A model generated the notes under the pieces. It saw only the letters and a program-made list of their open reading frames with translations. It made no database searches and had not been told where the DNA came from. 64,000 nucleotides of DNA from Solea solea. Lineage: Eukaryota > Chordata > Actinopteri > Pleuronectiformes > Soleidae. Made by a program: the position numbers and the translations under genes. Of this stretch, positions 33,664-44,100 are shown one piece after another (positions within the stretch are counted from its first letter, which is position 1; each line of letters begins with the position of its first letter). The DNA lies in the NCBI RefSeq assembly GCF_958295425.1, contig NC_081154.1:3693139-3757138 (forward strand), in the 5' to 3' direction.

Positions 33664-34146
33664 TCATATAGACAGTGTCTCTCTCACAAGTTCTCTAGAC
33701 GAGTTGACGTGTGCTGATACAGTTGACAGCGCCACGTCCCCACCACAGTGTGAAGGTCTGTCATTCCTGGAGGAGGAGGAGGACCTGCCGTTCCTCCTGA
33801 AGGAGTCCCTGAGCCCGTTGGAGAGGCTACTGGTCACACGCCTCACCGTGCGGCTGAGTCCTCGCTCCTTCAGCTTCATCATGCCCACGTCGTCCTCCAG
33901 CTCCTCTGGCGGCACGTCGATGTTGCCCGAGTACCAGAACACCCACCAGATCAGGCTCAGGAAGATGATGATGGCCCCGGCGTAGATGAACAAGTCGTGA
34001 ATGACCAGCCCCCCAAACACCCCCACCAGCATGATGAGGATGCCGAGTATGTCGTGGGCCACCGCGAACCAGAACGAGCACTTGCACCTGCCGACTCCTC
34101 CGTAGCTCTTTTCCATGACCAACTCTACCTGTACAGATGTGGACAT
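33664..34146 (-). CDS. tmem238l: Transmembrane protein 238-like, single coding exon
   Basis: A 160-residue uninterrupted reading frame. I chose the ATG at 34146 because it sits in a full Kozak context (GCCACCATG); the frame runs 24 codons further upstream without a better start. Two hydrophobic segments at about residues 24-49 and 52-73 form a hairpin (HDILGILIMLVGVFGG, then YAGAIIIFLSLIWWVFWYSG). The FLSLxWWxxWYSGNI signature is typical of the TMEM238 family. The C-terminal half is charged and ends in an arginine/serine-rich tail (RRNGRSSSSSRNDR), which is long for the family. The function is unknown. The neighbour pirt is also next to TMEM238L in human as I recall it, which supports the 238-like paralogue over TMEM238. 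A possible poly(A) signal on the minus strand is at 33365-33370. Confidence 0.85.
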   Translation of the reverse strand: MSTSVQVELVMEKSYGGVGRCKCSFWFAVAHDILGILIMLVGVFGGLVIHDLFIYAGAIIIFLSLIWWVFWYSGNIDVPPEELEDDVGMMKLKERGLSRTVRRVTSSLSNGLRDSFRRNGRSSSSSRNDRPSHCGGDVALSTVSAHVNSSRELVRETLSI

Positions 34147-34718
34147 GGTGGCAGTGACAAATCCAGTTGTGGAAAGAGATGACAAGGCACAGGTGGTGCA
34201 GTAGAAGCTGGTGCACAAGGCAGGAGAGTTGTGAGTTGTGATCCGCAGTGAGTGGCAGGCACTCGTGAAGCAACCTGGTCAAAGTGCAATGTGCACAAGA
34301 GGTTATCAGCACCAGCTGGTGCAAGGGAAAGTGCTGCGTGAGGGAACTTCAAAAAGGTTCTCAGCAGTCTCTTCCAACAAAAACATCACAGGAAACAGAT
34401 TGTTCTTCAACAATGGTTCAACAGTTTTCAAGCTTCGCTCTTCACCTACACAAGAAGACGCTCTTGAGCCTCCGGATTCTCCTTCATAGGTTTTAAAATG
34501 GTAACCAAGCAGGTTGGGGAATTCCGGTATTTTTCGAACTGGGCCCTATGTTTATAAATGTGGGCTGTGTACGTGCATAGTTCTTACAAAAAAGTTTTCA
34601 TTTTCATCCATAAAAAATGCTTGTTTTCATCCAATCTCGGATCGTTGTTATAAGAGTCTCCAACTCTCACTCACATTTCCAGCTTTTTCTTCGTGCAACA
34701 ACTCTCAGGTCTCGCGTA

Positions 34719-34981
34719 CTGCCATTTTTCCACTCCATGGTCCCGTCCCAGCACGACTCAATTGCCCTTGGCATGGCACAGTTCTTTTGCTTTTCCATTA
34801 GCGACAGTACCTGGTACTTTTTAGTACCTGCTCTGGCAAGGTTCCAAGCGTAAATCGAAGTCACATGCAGCCGTGCAGTGGTGACTCCGCCCACATTAAG
34901 GAGGTACTACATTGTAATGGAAAACCAACCTAACTATGTAGAGTCGAGCCGTGCAGGGACCGTGTAGTGGAAAAGCGGCAG
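34719..34981. mobile_element. 263-bp palindromic MITE between tmem238l and pirt
   Basis: The left end CTGCCATTTTTCCACTCCAT and the reverse complement of the right end, CTGCCGCTTTTCCACTACAC, pair almost throughout. GGTCCC, GCACG and CGACTC also recur on both arms. The centre (ACCTGGTACTTTTTAGTACC) is itself palindromic, so the whole unit can fold back. Confidence 0.6.
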
Positions 34982-35230
34982 GCGTTTCACCTGAAGCAGT
35001 ACTTTTTACTTACAGGTCGAAAAATACCACAATTCAGCTTAAAGGTTCATAGGGCAACAGCTGCCACTGCTACCTTCTTGTCTATTTTTGGTTTCGCCTC
35101 ACACCTAATCATTTCCAAAGGACATCATTTGCAGCAAATCAATGCCCAACATTTCAGTTTTTGTGGACTGAAGTATAAAGCTTTAATGTCTACATTTATG
35201 CCCCAGAAATGGGTCCATTTCATCTTCTGG

Positions 35231-35548
35231 TCAAATGCCCTGGCTGTAGTGTTTCCGCCTCTGTTTCTCTTTCAACACGGGGATCCACACGAGGCCCATG
35301 ACGACAAACAAGAGCCCGATGGACAGACAGGCCGAGGCTACCGAGTTGGACGCTTCAGTCAACCCCCATGACCGCAGCACGACGAGAAGTCCGCCCGCAG
35401 CAGACATCAGAGACCCCATCACAATCACGATGATGGGCTTGTGGAGGTAGGCCCAGCCTGGAGTGCACGCCGAGCCCGAGTCAGAGTCCAGATCCAGGCT
35501 TTGACTCCCAGTGAGAGTGGAAAATGGAGTTTCTTCGGTTGCGTCCAT
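35231..35548 (-). CDS. pirt: Phosphoinositide-interacting protein (Pirt)-like, single coding exon
   Basis: A 105-residue frame starting at an ATG with ACG before it and G after it. There are two membrane segments, about residues 38-58 (KPIIVIVMGSLMSAAGG) and 71-91 (SIGLLFVVMGLVWIPVL), with a short extracellular-type loop between. A basic tail follows at once (KEKQRRKH, residues 93-100). In mammalian PIRT the same place holds the phosphoinositide-binding basic cluster that tunes TRPV1 and TRPM8 channels in sensory neurons. The frame is shorter than human PIRT (137 residues, from memory), mainly because the C-terminal tail is cut short. The single coding exon and the adjacent tmem238l, about 1.1 kb downstream, agree with known gene order. 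Family assignment is good; channel regulation in this fish is inferred. An ATTAAA-type poly(A) signal is possible at 35182-35187. Confidence 0.82.
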   Translation of the reverse strand: MDATEETPFSTLTGSQSLDLDSDSGSACTPGWAYLHKPIIVIVMGSLMSAAGGLLVVLRSWGLTEASNSVASACLSIGLLFVVMGLVWIPVLKEKQRRKHYSQGI

Positions 35549-37178
35549 CGTCTGTGGCCACTTAACATCCAGCGACCATCTCCGTCACCTGCCCAGTAAC
35601 CCGGGGAACACACTGTAATCCCAGATGGTCGACCACACCCACACATGGATGAATAGACTGACACACAGACAGCCCACCTGCTGACAACAATGACAGCACT
35701 GCTGATTGGCTGGCAGGCTAAGTTCACGATCACCCTGTCACCTTATACTTCCAATGACATAAACGTGAGAGCGCTTCACTGCTCGTGCACATGCAGATAC
35801 GCTGCAGACATTCACGTGGTCTCATATAAAGGATGTTTTTTGTGACTGCATGCAGCAGCAGCAGCTGCACAAACCTGAGCTCAGGCCCCTCCACAATAGA
35901 CGCGTCACCTGATACGGCGGCAGATGAACTGTACGTGCACATGTGAGCAAACACAACAAAAGCACAACAAAAGGTGCACAAACAGTCCGTGTTCACCGTC
36001 GGTAAAACAGCATCAAGATTACAATGCAAATATTCTTATTCTTTATTTATTGTATTTGTATATTATGGGGTTTTATTTTACCCCCATAAATATCTGTACA
36101 AACTCATACACATTTTGTTATCCACAATTTGTAACTTGTATTTTGGGTTTTTACAAGTAAATGTGTATTTGCAAATAGATCTTTTCCATTTGTAAAAGAA
36201 TAAATAAAAAATTCATAACCAATTCATATGCATACACTTTGCTAAGCAGTAGATATTCATCTTTTTAAAACCTGATCTATAAATAAATGACTGAACATGA
36301 AAAGTTCTGATAAATAAGTCATACCAAAAATCTCTAACATTAAAAGGCCCAGCATATAAATTTTGATTTGGCAGACATTGAAGATAAAAAATAATTATAC
36401 TTTTTTTTTTTTTTTAACATGTGGCTCTATGGAAGCCACCATTTTGGATCACTATATTTTTTTTTACAGTAGCCCACAAGGGACATACTTAACATCTTTG
36501 AGTTGTAGCCTGCATAGGGTTTTTTAAGATGATTTAATGCACTGGACTTAACTTAGTCATTTCAGGATTGCAACTTAACACAGTATTTTTTCTCAATTAG
36601 TGCAGTTATGAAGGAACTTATTTTTAATACAACTTACAAAAAAATTGTAATAAATGGGGTTTAAATTTGAGCCATGATGTGATGTGTCGATTCAGAGTAT
36701 GTAAAAGACAAAGTTACATCTCCTCCAGATTAAAATTGGTAAACATTTATCATGTCAATAGAACTGTAACCAAGTGTGTAAACTTAGATGTAGGCACAAA
36801 CCTTTCCCATCATACACATGTGTAAACCTATTTGAATGCACATTTTTGGCCCAAGTCACCACAAGCATTTTACAAACCTTTAACATGAAAGAAAGAAATC
36901 GTGTTTACTTATGAATTTTAACAGCATAAGAACATTTAACTCATCGAGCATGCTCTCCACCTGTACCACTCCTGCTATAAACAGAATCATTTAGAAAAAT
37001 ACAACACAGACAAAGATCATTTCAAAAAAACAGTTTATAATCTGCTTCAGAACAAAAAGACGACAAACAGACTGCATATATTTCCTGTATTGATTCTATT
37101 CACAAACAATCTGGTCCTGGTTATGGAGTTAAATGTCCTTGATGAGAGGGAAATGTGCGACAGATTGTCTGCCGGGGC
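35549..37178. other. Intergenic, pirt to rsl1d1
   Basis: Contains the pirt 5' flank (right of 35548) and the rsl1d1 3' flank (left of 37179). It is AT-rich between 36.0 and 37.0 kb, and no further gene or clear repeat is visible. Confidence 0.6.
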
Positions 37179-40100
37179 TCATTTCACTTTGGGCACTCTT
37201 CTTTTTACTTTAGACTCGGTCTTGCCGGCCATCTTTGTCTTTGTCACTTTCCTTTGTGCTTTTGCTCCTTTCTTTGCTGCAGCTGCTTTGGGAGCTTTTT
37301 CCAGCTGCTGCTGCTTCTTCTTCGCTGGCTTCTACAGGACACAGAAGATACACAAGTGTCTGAGCAACTTTCAACACAACGTAGTCAACTCATACAAAAG
37401 CATCATAATTCGTCACAATCATTCATTTTTAACTCCAGCAGCTGCTAACAGAACCAACCTCCAGTTTAGGCTTTTTATTTGGGGTTTCCATGGGAACCAG
37501 CTGTGGGATTTCTTCCTCCGCCTCCTCCACTTTCTTCTCCTCTGCAGCATCTGTTTGTTTTGTCATCTTCGTCTGTTGTTTTTTTGCCTGCTTTCTGGGT
37601 GATTTTCTCTGTGAGCCACACACACACACACACACGCGCTGGTTATTTTTACTTGTTTGCTACTAATTCTGGTACGAGAAGTGACTTGAAGACAAAACTT
37701 GTTCTTCACCTTTTTTTGGGGAGTTTCATCAGTTGTAACCTGCTTCTTCTCACTGAGGTGGCCGAGATCCGAGTTGTAGATGGGCAGAGCCACCGACGTT
37801 AGGCTTTTTACATGGATCACCTTTATCACATGTCCTTTCTGTAAAAAAGCAAAGACAGAATAGTCAGATGAATGCTTAGTTAGCGCGACTGCATGTTTTT
37901 AAGGACGGAACAAAATTCATCACAACACCGTTTGTCACAAAAAGTGACTGGATTATTTTAGGCCACATGTTGATGTGATGCTGTTGCATAAATTAAGTTT
38001 TTAACAGTTAAACACTCAAAGTGAATTTGTCATATTTTATGTTTTGTCAAAGTTTTTCTGAGGACGCAGAAAACCTTGACTTTATGCAGTTTTATACTTG
38101 CGTGCCTACTCTGCCGTTGAGATTGGATCTTTTGTGTTTAGTTGAAAAGGGTCATTTTAATAAAAGCATGAATGACCGAATGAATGAGTTGACAAATGTA
38201 GAATTCACAGTAAATTATGTTTTAATAACAACGCTTTAAAAAATATTAAAAAGAAAAATCACAAAAGTGCAGACTCTAAAATTCTACTATGAGCTAAACA
38301 TTTTTCCAGACTTTCATACATAATTCCAGACTTATCAAGGTCTGGAAAGTCCTGTCTACAAATTCTCTTTCAAGACCTATGCAAGCACCTCGGGCATATT
38401 GCATTTTTGATTATTGCTATTGTTGCCCTCCTGAAAACGAATGAAAATGGCTCAGCACAACCTGCTGTAAACATAAGGCAGATTTCAGGGTCATCAGACT
38501 CACCATACGTAATTTGGTCACCACTGTTTTGACGGCGGCCTCGATGTTTTCTGTTAACTCATCTGCAGACAAGCTGGAGTGGCCGATACGAACCATACTG
38601 CAACAAGGACACAAGATAATAAGCTGTGACAGTAAAGATGTGTGTGAACAGTCATTTTCATGCGACGGTTGTGTGTCAATGATGTAGAGACAGGCTCCAC
38701 AGGAAGAGGAGGTCCATCTGGATTTACATTGAGTCACTGTGGCACCAGCGTATGCCCGCGTCAAACACTGAACAGGTCAGACGGGAAAGTTGTATGGTGC
38801 TGCACGACACAACAAAATTCTCTTTTCTCTCTCTTTGTTTGTTTCCTGAGATTAAAAAGTCCACAGCCGGGTGTGAAAAAGATAGATAGCAAATCTCACC
38901 AGCAGCTCCCCTTGTTGTTAACTTTCAAGACGGTGCCCTGGATGATGCTGTGGATGTCTCTGGCCAAATGCTTGCTCAGCAGGTTCACAGACAGTGGCTC
39001 TCTGAACAGATGTGTAAGAACAAAATAAGTATTTCACACTTTTAAAGTTTGATTTTATGAGTATAATCGAATCGGATATAGGAGGATGTTACTTTTTCCT
39101 CTCGTAGAAATGTTTTCCGAGGTGAGATGGCAGCAGACGGCGGACCCGGTCGTCGGAGAGAAACATGTCAAAGTTTCCTAGCAGCCGGCGCTTGGCTTCG
39201 TACGGTTTGTACTCCGTCCTGAGAACCTTGTAGGGGATGATCTGCCAAAAACAAAAGAGACGTGTTGTTGTTACGATGGTGTAAGATTGAACAAAATCAG
39301 CGGCTGTGGTGACAAAGACTCGGACATGTACCTCCGATATGTTTTTAACGCCTCTTTCCTGCAGCAGCTTCTTATAAAACCGCTGAGTCTGCTCCGACGT
39401 CATGTTGGGCTCATCTCTGGTAAAGAGGCAGACGTCGTCTGTGTCAGTGCGCTGACCATGAGGCAAAGGGCTGAGGGTGAGAGAAACGAAACGTCAGTAC
39501 CAGGGAAGTCACATACTGAACACAGTTGTTGTTGTTTGAGCAGCATAACTCAAAAAGTAAAAGGACAGATTTTGATTAACATTTCTGAGGATGCAGGTTA
39601 TGGCCCAAGGAAGAAATATTTGGAATTCGATGATCTGGATTAAAAAATAACATTGAGAGAATTATACCTGTGTGGCATTTAACATTCTCCAAGTGATTTT
39701 TTTTTATTGGTTTACAAATTCATGATTTGAGGAGCACGTGAATTTAAAGCCGGGCTATAATTTCATGACAAAATGTACCACACCAGCATACTTCAATATT
39801 TTCAAGGTCAATGCATTGATATAATATTTATGCACTGTGCTAACACATTGAGACTAATAAATAATAATAATAATAATAATAATAATAATTAATAAAAAGA
39901 TTTTTTTTTTTTTTTTTTAAATCGGGTGTTTAATGTTTCTATATAAAAATAAAATCTTGACAGTCCACTTCACTGACGTTTTTCTGTCGGGTTTTGCTAC
40001 TCTATCGAATATTGCAACCTAAGCAAGTTTTGATTACTTTATTACAGGGTTTTAATACTGTCCTCGGTCTTTAATCCTTTTTGAATGCAAACTTTTGAGG

Positions 40101-40649
40101 AGAGAGTGCCATTATTGCCCAGTAACATGCTTATGTAGGTGAATAAACTTCCTAATTCTTTAAGGACAGACACGGGCCAGGCATGAAAGCAGCTTGGAGA
40201 TCCAGTGTGTGTGTGTAAGCCTCACATGCGGATGGTCTGCGCCTGTCTGGGAATCTTCCACAGTGTGAGGAGCAGGCTGATCTGCTGACTGTCGTCCACA
40301 AACAGAGACTCGCCCGTGGACTTGGTTTTGATGAAAGCCTGCAGAGCCTGAACGGCCTTTTTCACCTGGCAGAAAAGTCAACAGCAGGATTTTACAACAC
40401 GATAAACTTACTTTTCTTCTCACTGGACTGAGCCGCTGGAAAATTAGCCTTAGCCACATGTTACACAAACGGGCTAATGCTAATTATCTTACAGCTACTG
40501 TCAATTCGTAACAATAAACTTCATTACAGTCGTCCAAACCTCTATTATTCGACATTTTGCTGACAAAAGATTTAAAACACGGTTTTAAACAAAAGACGAA
40601 GGAGTTTTACCTGAGTCCGGTCCAACGCGACTTCTATCTTATCCGCCAT
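37179..40649 (-). CDS. rsl1d1: Ribosomal L1 domain-containing protein 1
   Basis: Nine coding exons: 40649-40611, 40365-40226, 39470-39332, 39241-39093, 39001-38900, 38597-38504, 37838-37710, 37608-37459 and 37331-37179. They join in frame to 364 residues plus stop. The start [13 protein letters not shown] has a short coding first exon. The L1-type fold spans about residues 25-265: [46 protein letters not shown] and SVNLLSKHL are hallmarks of the family. The last two exons are lysine/alanine-rich ([28 protein letters not shown]), as expected for a nucleolar protein. Known relatives act in the nucleolus in ribosome biogenesis and modulate senescence-linked factors. The protein is shorter than human (about 490 residues) because the basic tail is shorter. 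It lies between pirt and gspt1; its neighbour in human 16p13 is also GSPT1. A very secure call. Confidence 0.95.
39857..39890 (+). repeat. TAA microsatellite
   Basis: Run of about ten TAA units in the second rsl1d1 coding intron. Confidence 0.85.
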
Positions 40650-40710
40650 GCTGCCTGCCCTGCTTCACGTGTGAGCTGCAGCCACGCATGCGCAGTCGGT
40701 ACGCGGCACG
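40650..40710 (-). promoter_or_regulatory. rsl1d1 proximal promoter with E-box and NRF1-like site
   Basis: Within 45 bp upstream of the start codon there is a CACGTG E-box at 40666-40671 (the MYC/MAX and USF type) and CGCATGCGCA at 40685-40694, one base from the palindromic NRF1 core. Both motif types are common at ribosome-biogenesis promoters. The motifs are seen directly; their use is inferred. Confidence 0.5.
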
Positions 40711-42228
40711 TCAGAGACATTCAAAACAAACTTTATTTGTATCGCACACAGGGGGAAAAAAGGTTTCCAGTGAGAAAAGTTTATAGTTTTAATGTAAAAA
40801 AAAAAAAGAAAAAAAAAAAGGATTTACGTATGTAATTGTTGATATTTATGGAAGCCCGTTTCCGCCTCTTGAAAAATAAAAAATATATATTAGTAAGTCA
40901 TAATTATGAGTTATAATTATGACGTGGCATCTCACAACTATGACTTGGCATTAAAATGATGACGTAGTATCTCGTAATTATCATTATTATAACAGTACCT
41001 TATGAATATGGGATATTATCTCATAATTATGACTTGAGTATGCATTCTTTTTTCCCCATGTGGCAGAAACAGGCTTTCATAGATATTAAACTGTGTGCAC
41101 TTTAATTCTGATTTAAATTACACCAATTTTTCTTTTAAAGCCAATCCAACCAAACAACCAACAAGGGCTGTGAAGGAAGAATGCATGTATGTATCGTCCA
41201 AGTCACAATATGTTTATGGCCTTTAAAAAAAATTCAACTGTTCAATGTCTGTCTATAAATTTGACATTGTTTATTGGCATTTTTATGGCTAATACTTTTC
41301 CAACATGATGTTTGGACAGTGCTTAACAAATTTATGAGCCCACCCATCATAAAAAATATATCATTTCTCTTTAAGAGCTTCTACATACTGGTGTGTTAAC
41401 CATTACAGAAATATAACAAATTCTTTTGATAATTACCAGTGCTGTTTATTTAGGGCAGCTATGGCATTAAACCTTATATTGGGTTGTGGTCTAATACATT
41501 TTCTGGTTAATAAAAAATGCAAATACAACTTTCCATTGCAGCTTAATCTTTATTTCAGTTTAGATTATGTAACAGCTGTGTCTGTGAGTGTGTTTATCAG
41601 AGATTCATGATTCAGAGTTGTTTGTGAGCTCAGACCACTTAAACCATCTCATGTGGAGAGAGACCAAAGTAAAACATTTTGGTACAACAATCCTTAAAAC
41701 CAAATAAAATCTCCATTGGATCGTTAAATCCCGCTCTCAGAAAGGGGGGGGGGGATTGTACGTTGGTTTTTTTTGCAAATTAGAATTACAGGCTAACTTT
41801 GCTCTTTTCCACAATATGAAATAATTCTGAAATTGTTTGTTTTCTTTTTCTTCCCCAAACCAAGCAACACTGTATCCATCTCCATTCTAAAAACAAATGG
41901 CGTGGCCTGCCGACAGCACCGTTAGCCGTGGGAGTACAGAAGTGGGGACACGTAGCTACATTAGTGGCATAGCTGAGCTCTCAATATGAGAAAGCTGACA
42001 CACTGGACTTGGTCTCTCCTGTCATGTTGTTCATCATAAAAACTGATTCAGTCCTGTTTTCTTCATTTGACCAAATTTTAATTTTCTCCTTCTTCGCTCC
42101 GTGTTGTCGAGGTTCGTCTCTTCAGCATAGTTGTGTGTAAAGAGAGAGTAGCTGTTTGGGTCGGCTCTAGCAGCGTTTCTCCTCTGGTAACGAGTGGAAG
42201 AACTCCATGCAGGCTGCCACTGTCGCAT
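40711..42228. other. Intergenic, rsl1d1 to gspt1
   Basis: Holds a poly-A-rich stretch, the inverted-repeat element at 40847-41081 and the likely gspt1 3' UTR, with AATAAA on the minus strand at 41549-41554. Confidence 0.6.
40847..41081. mobile_element. Inverted-repeat element with internal TAATTATGAC repeats
   Basis: Ends TATGGAAGCCCGTTTCCGCC and GGCAGAAACAGGCTTTCATA pair at 17 of 20 positions. The interior repeats TCATAATTATGAC and GTAGTATCTCGTAATTAT-like units several times. Confidence 0.55.
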
Positions 42229-44069
42229 TTAGTCCTTTTCTGGCACCAGCTTCAGCACTTTGCCAATGGCAATAGTTTTGCCTGGATGAGTGCACAAAAT
42301 GAGGGTGAAATGGGGGTGATTTTTCAGAAATAAGTGTTGTAATCATGCCGTTACTCCAGGAAACCTAACTGTCGCTTACCTTCATCCCGCAGCGTGAATC
42401 GTCCCATTTGAGGGAAGTCTTTGAAAGTCTCTAAGCAGATGACTCCTGCCGCCCGGAGCCTGGCGATACACACCTGGTCCTGTTTAACAAAACGTGGTCG
42501 TGTTTTGCTCTTCTCCCCGGTTTTCTTGTCCACCATGCAGATTAAGGCCTGCAGTGAAGTTTTAAAAAAGAGTTTAAAGCCCACGGATCAATCACATGTT
42601 TAAAACCCGCTCTAAAAGTAGGTAGTGCAGTAACTCACCGTGATTTGCACTTCTTCAATGCACGTGTGGATGTGAAGGACTGCATTGTAACCGGGGCAAA
42701 TTATTGATTTGTGCTCAATGATGACGATCTGAAAAATAAGGTGCAACTCAGTGAAATGCAAAATTAATTTGACATATTTGTCAACGTGGTGTTCAAACTG
42801 TCCAAAACAAATCTCTGATAAATGAATTATTAAGTGCCAAGAGACTTTTAGAGACCAAATACTTCAGTGACTCAGTCAGAATCTGTGTGGACTTTTTTGT
42901 GTTGCCATCCCGCCTACTAATACCCTAAACTAACCTCAAATATTTGTAGCTGTTGCTATGACAACCTGCATAAGGATGGTTGATTAAATACAGGAGTGTG
43001 TTCAGTTCGGTTGAGATTTAACTCAAAGGGAATCAACCTGAAGAGTCTGATTTATATCAAAGAATCTGATTGGGTTAGGGTTAGAGGGGTGACTTCTGAT
43101 GTCGAGGCGTTCACCTGTGCGTCAAAGGTGCGACCAGAGTGGCAGAGGTTGTCGGGGCTACAGAGGATAAAACCAGGCAGGATTTCTTCCTCCTCGATGC
43201 CCTTCAGCCTCAACTTCAGATTCTCCCCTGGGACGGCATCATCGGTCTCCACGTCATCGCTCAGCAGGCTCAGCACCTCCACCGTGTGCTGCACGGACAC
43301 ACCAAAACACTCAGGGATCAGTACAATCCTTTGAATCCTTTTGATCTTTATTTTTTAAACTGCTGTCAATAAAAAACAAAATAATAATAATGAAAAGTTA
43401 TAACTAGCGATCGATCCAATATGACAGTAATACAGGCGAGGTCTCACCCTGTTCGGCATCATGACCAACTGCTGGGCTTTACTGATGGATCCAGACTCCA
43501 GTTTCCCGAGAATGACCGTGCCCATGTCCTGGCAAAATAAGTCAAGAGTAATTTAAGTCAACCGTTATCTGGTCATGTGTACAGTCAACACGGGTGCACA
43601 TGTGCTATGAAGAATGTGAAGGCTAATAGCGGGAGGAGCATGTGGGAATAGAAACGTGTTATTTGCTGTGTCCAGCAGGGGGTGCTAAGTTATCATACAG
43701 ATGTCAGCACACCAGGATTTCACCTTTTTAGACCTGTTTTTGTTGTTTTTTTCAGCTTCTTAAATATGAATCTTCTTTTTTTTTGGTAGATTTTTTTGTT
43801 CCATATAACAAAGTAATCATTGAACTGAATAATTATGCTTTGTGAACAAAACAAGTCATTAGAGAACATTATCATTTCAAGGTTTGGGAAACACTTTTTC
43901 ACAATCTTCGGGACGAAACGGCTCATCAGTTTATCAAAACCAAAAATAAAACCATTTACAGATGAATCGATTATGAAAATAATGGTTAGTAGCAGGCCTA
44001 CACTGGAGCAAATCTCAGGGTGAGATGCCATCACATGCTGCCATTCACACCTATTGGCAGATTTTATAT

Positions 44070-44100
<31 letters not shown>

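Noticed and set aside
33827..34324. 165-codon frame overlapping tmem238l in another minus-strand frame
   Set aside because: Out-of-frame shadow; histidine/arginine-rich nonsense compared with the clear two-pass protein.
43070..43090. GGGTTAGGGTTAG string in a gspt1 intron
   Set aside because: Only two units; chance or repeat fragment.
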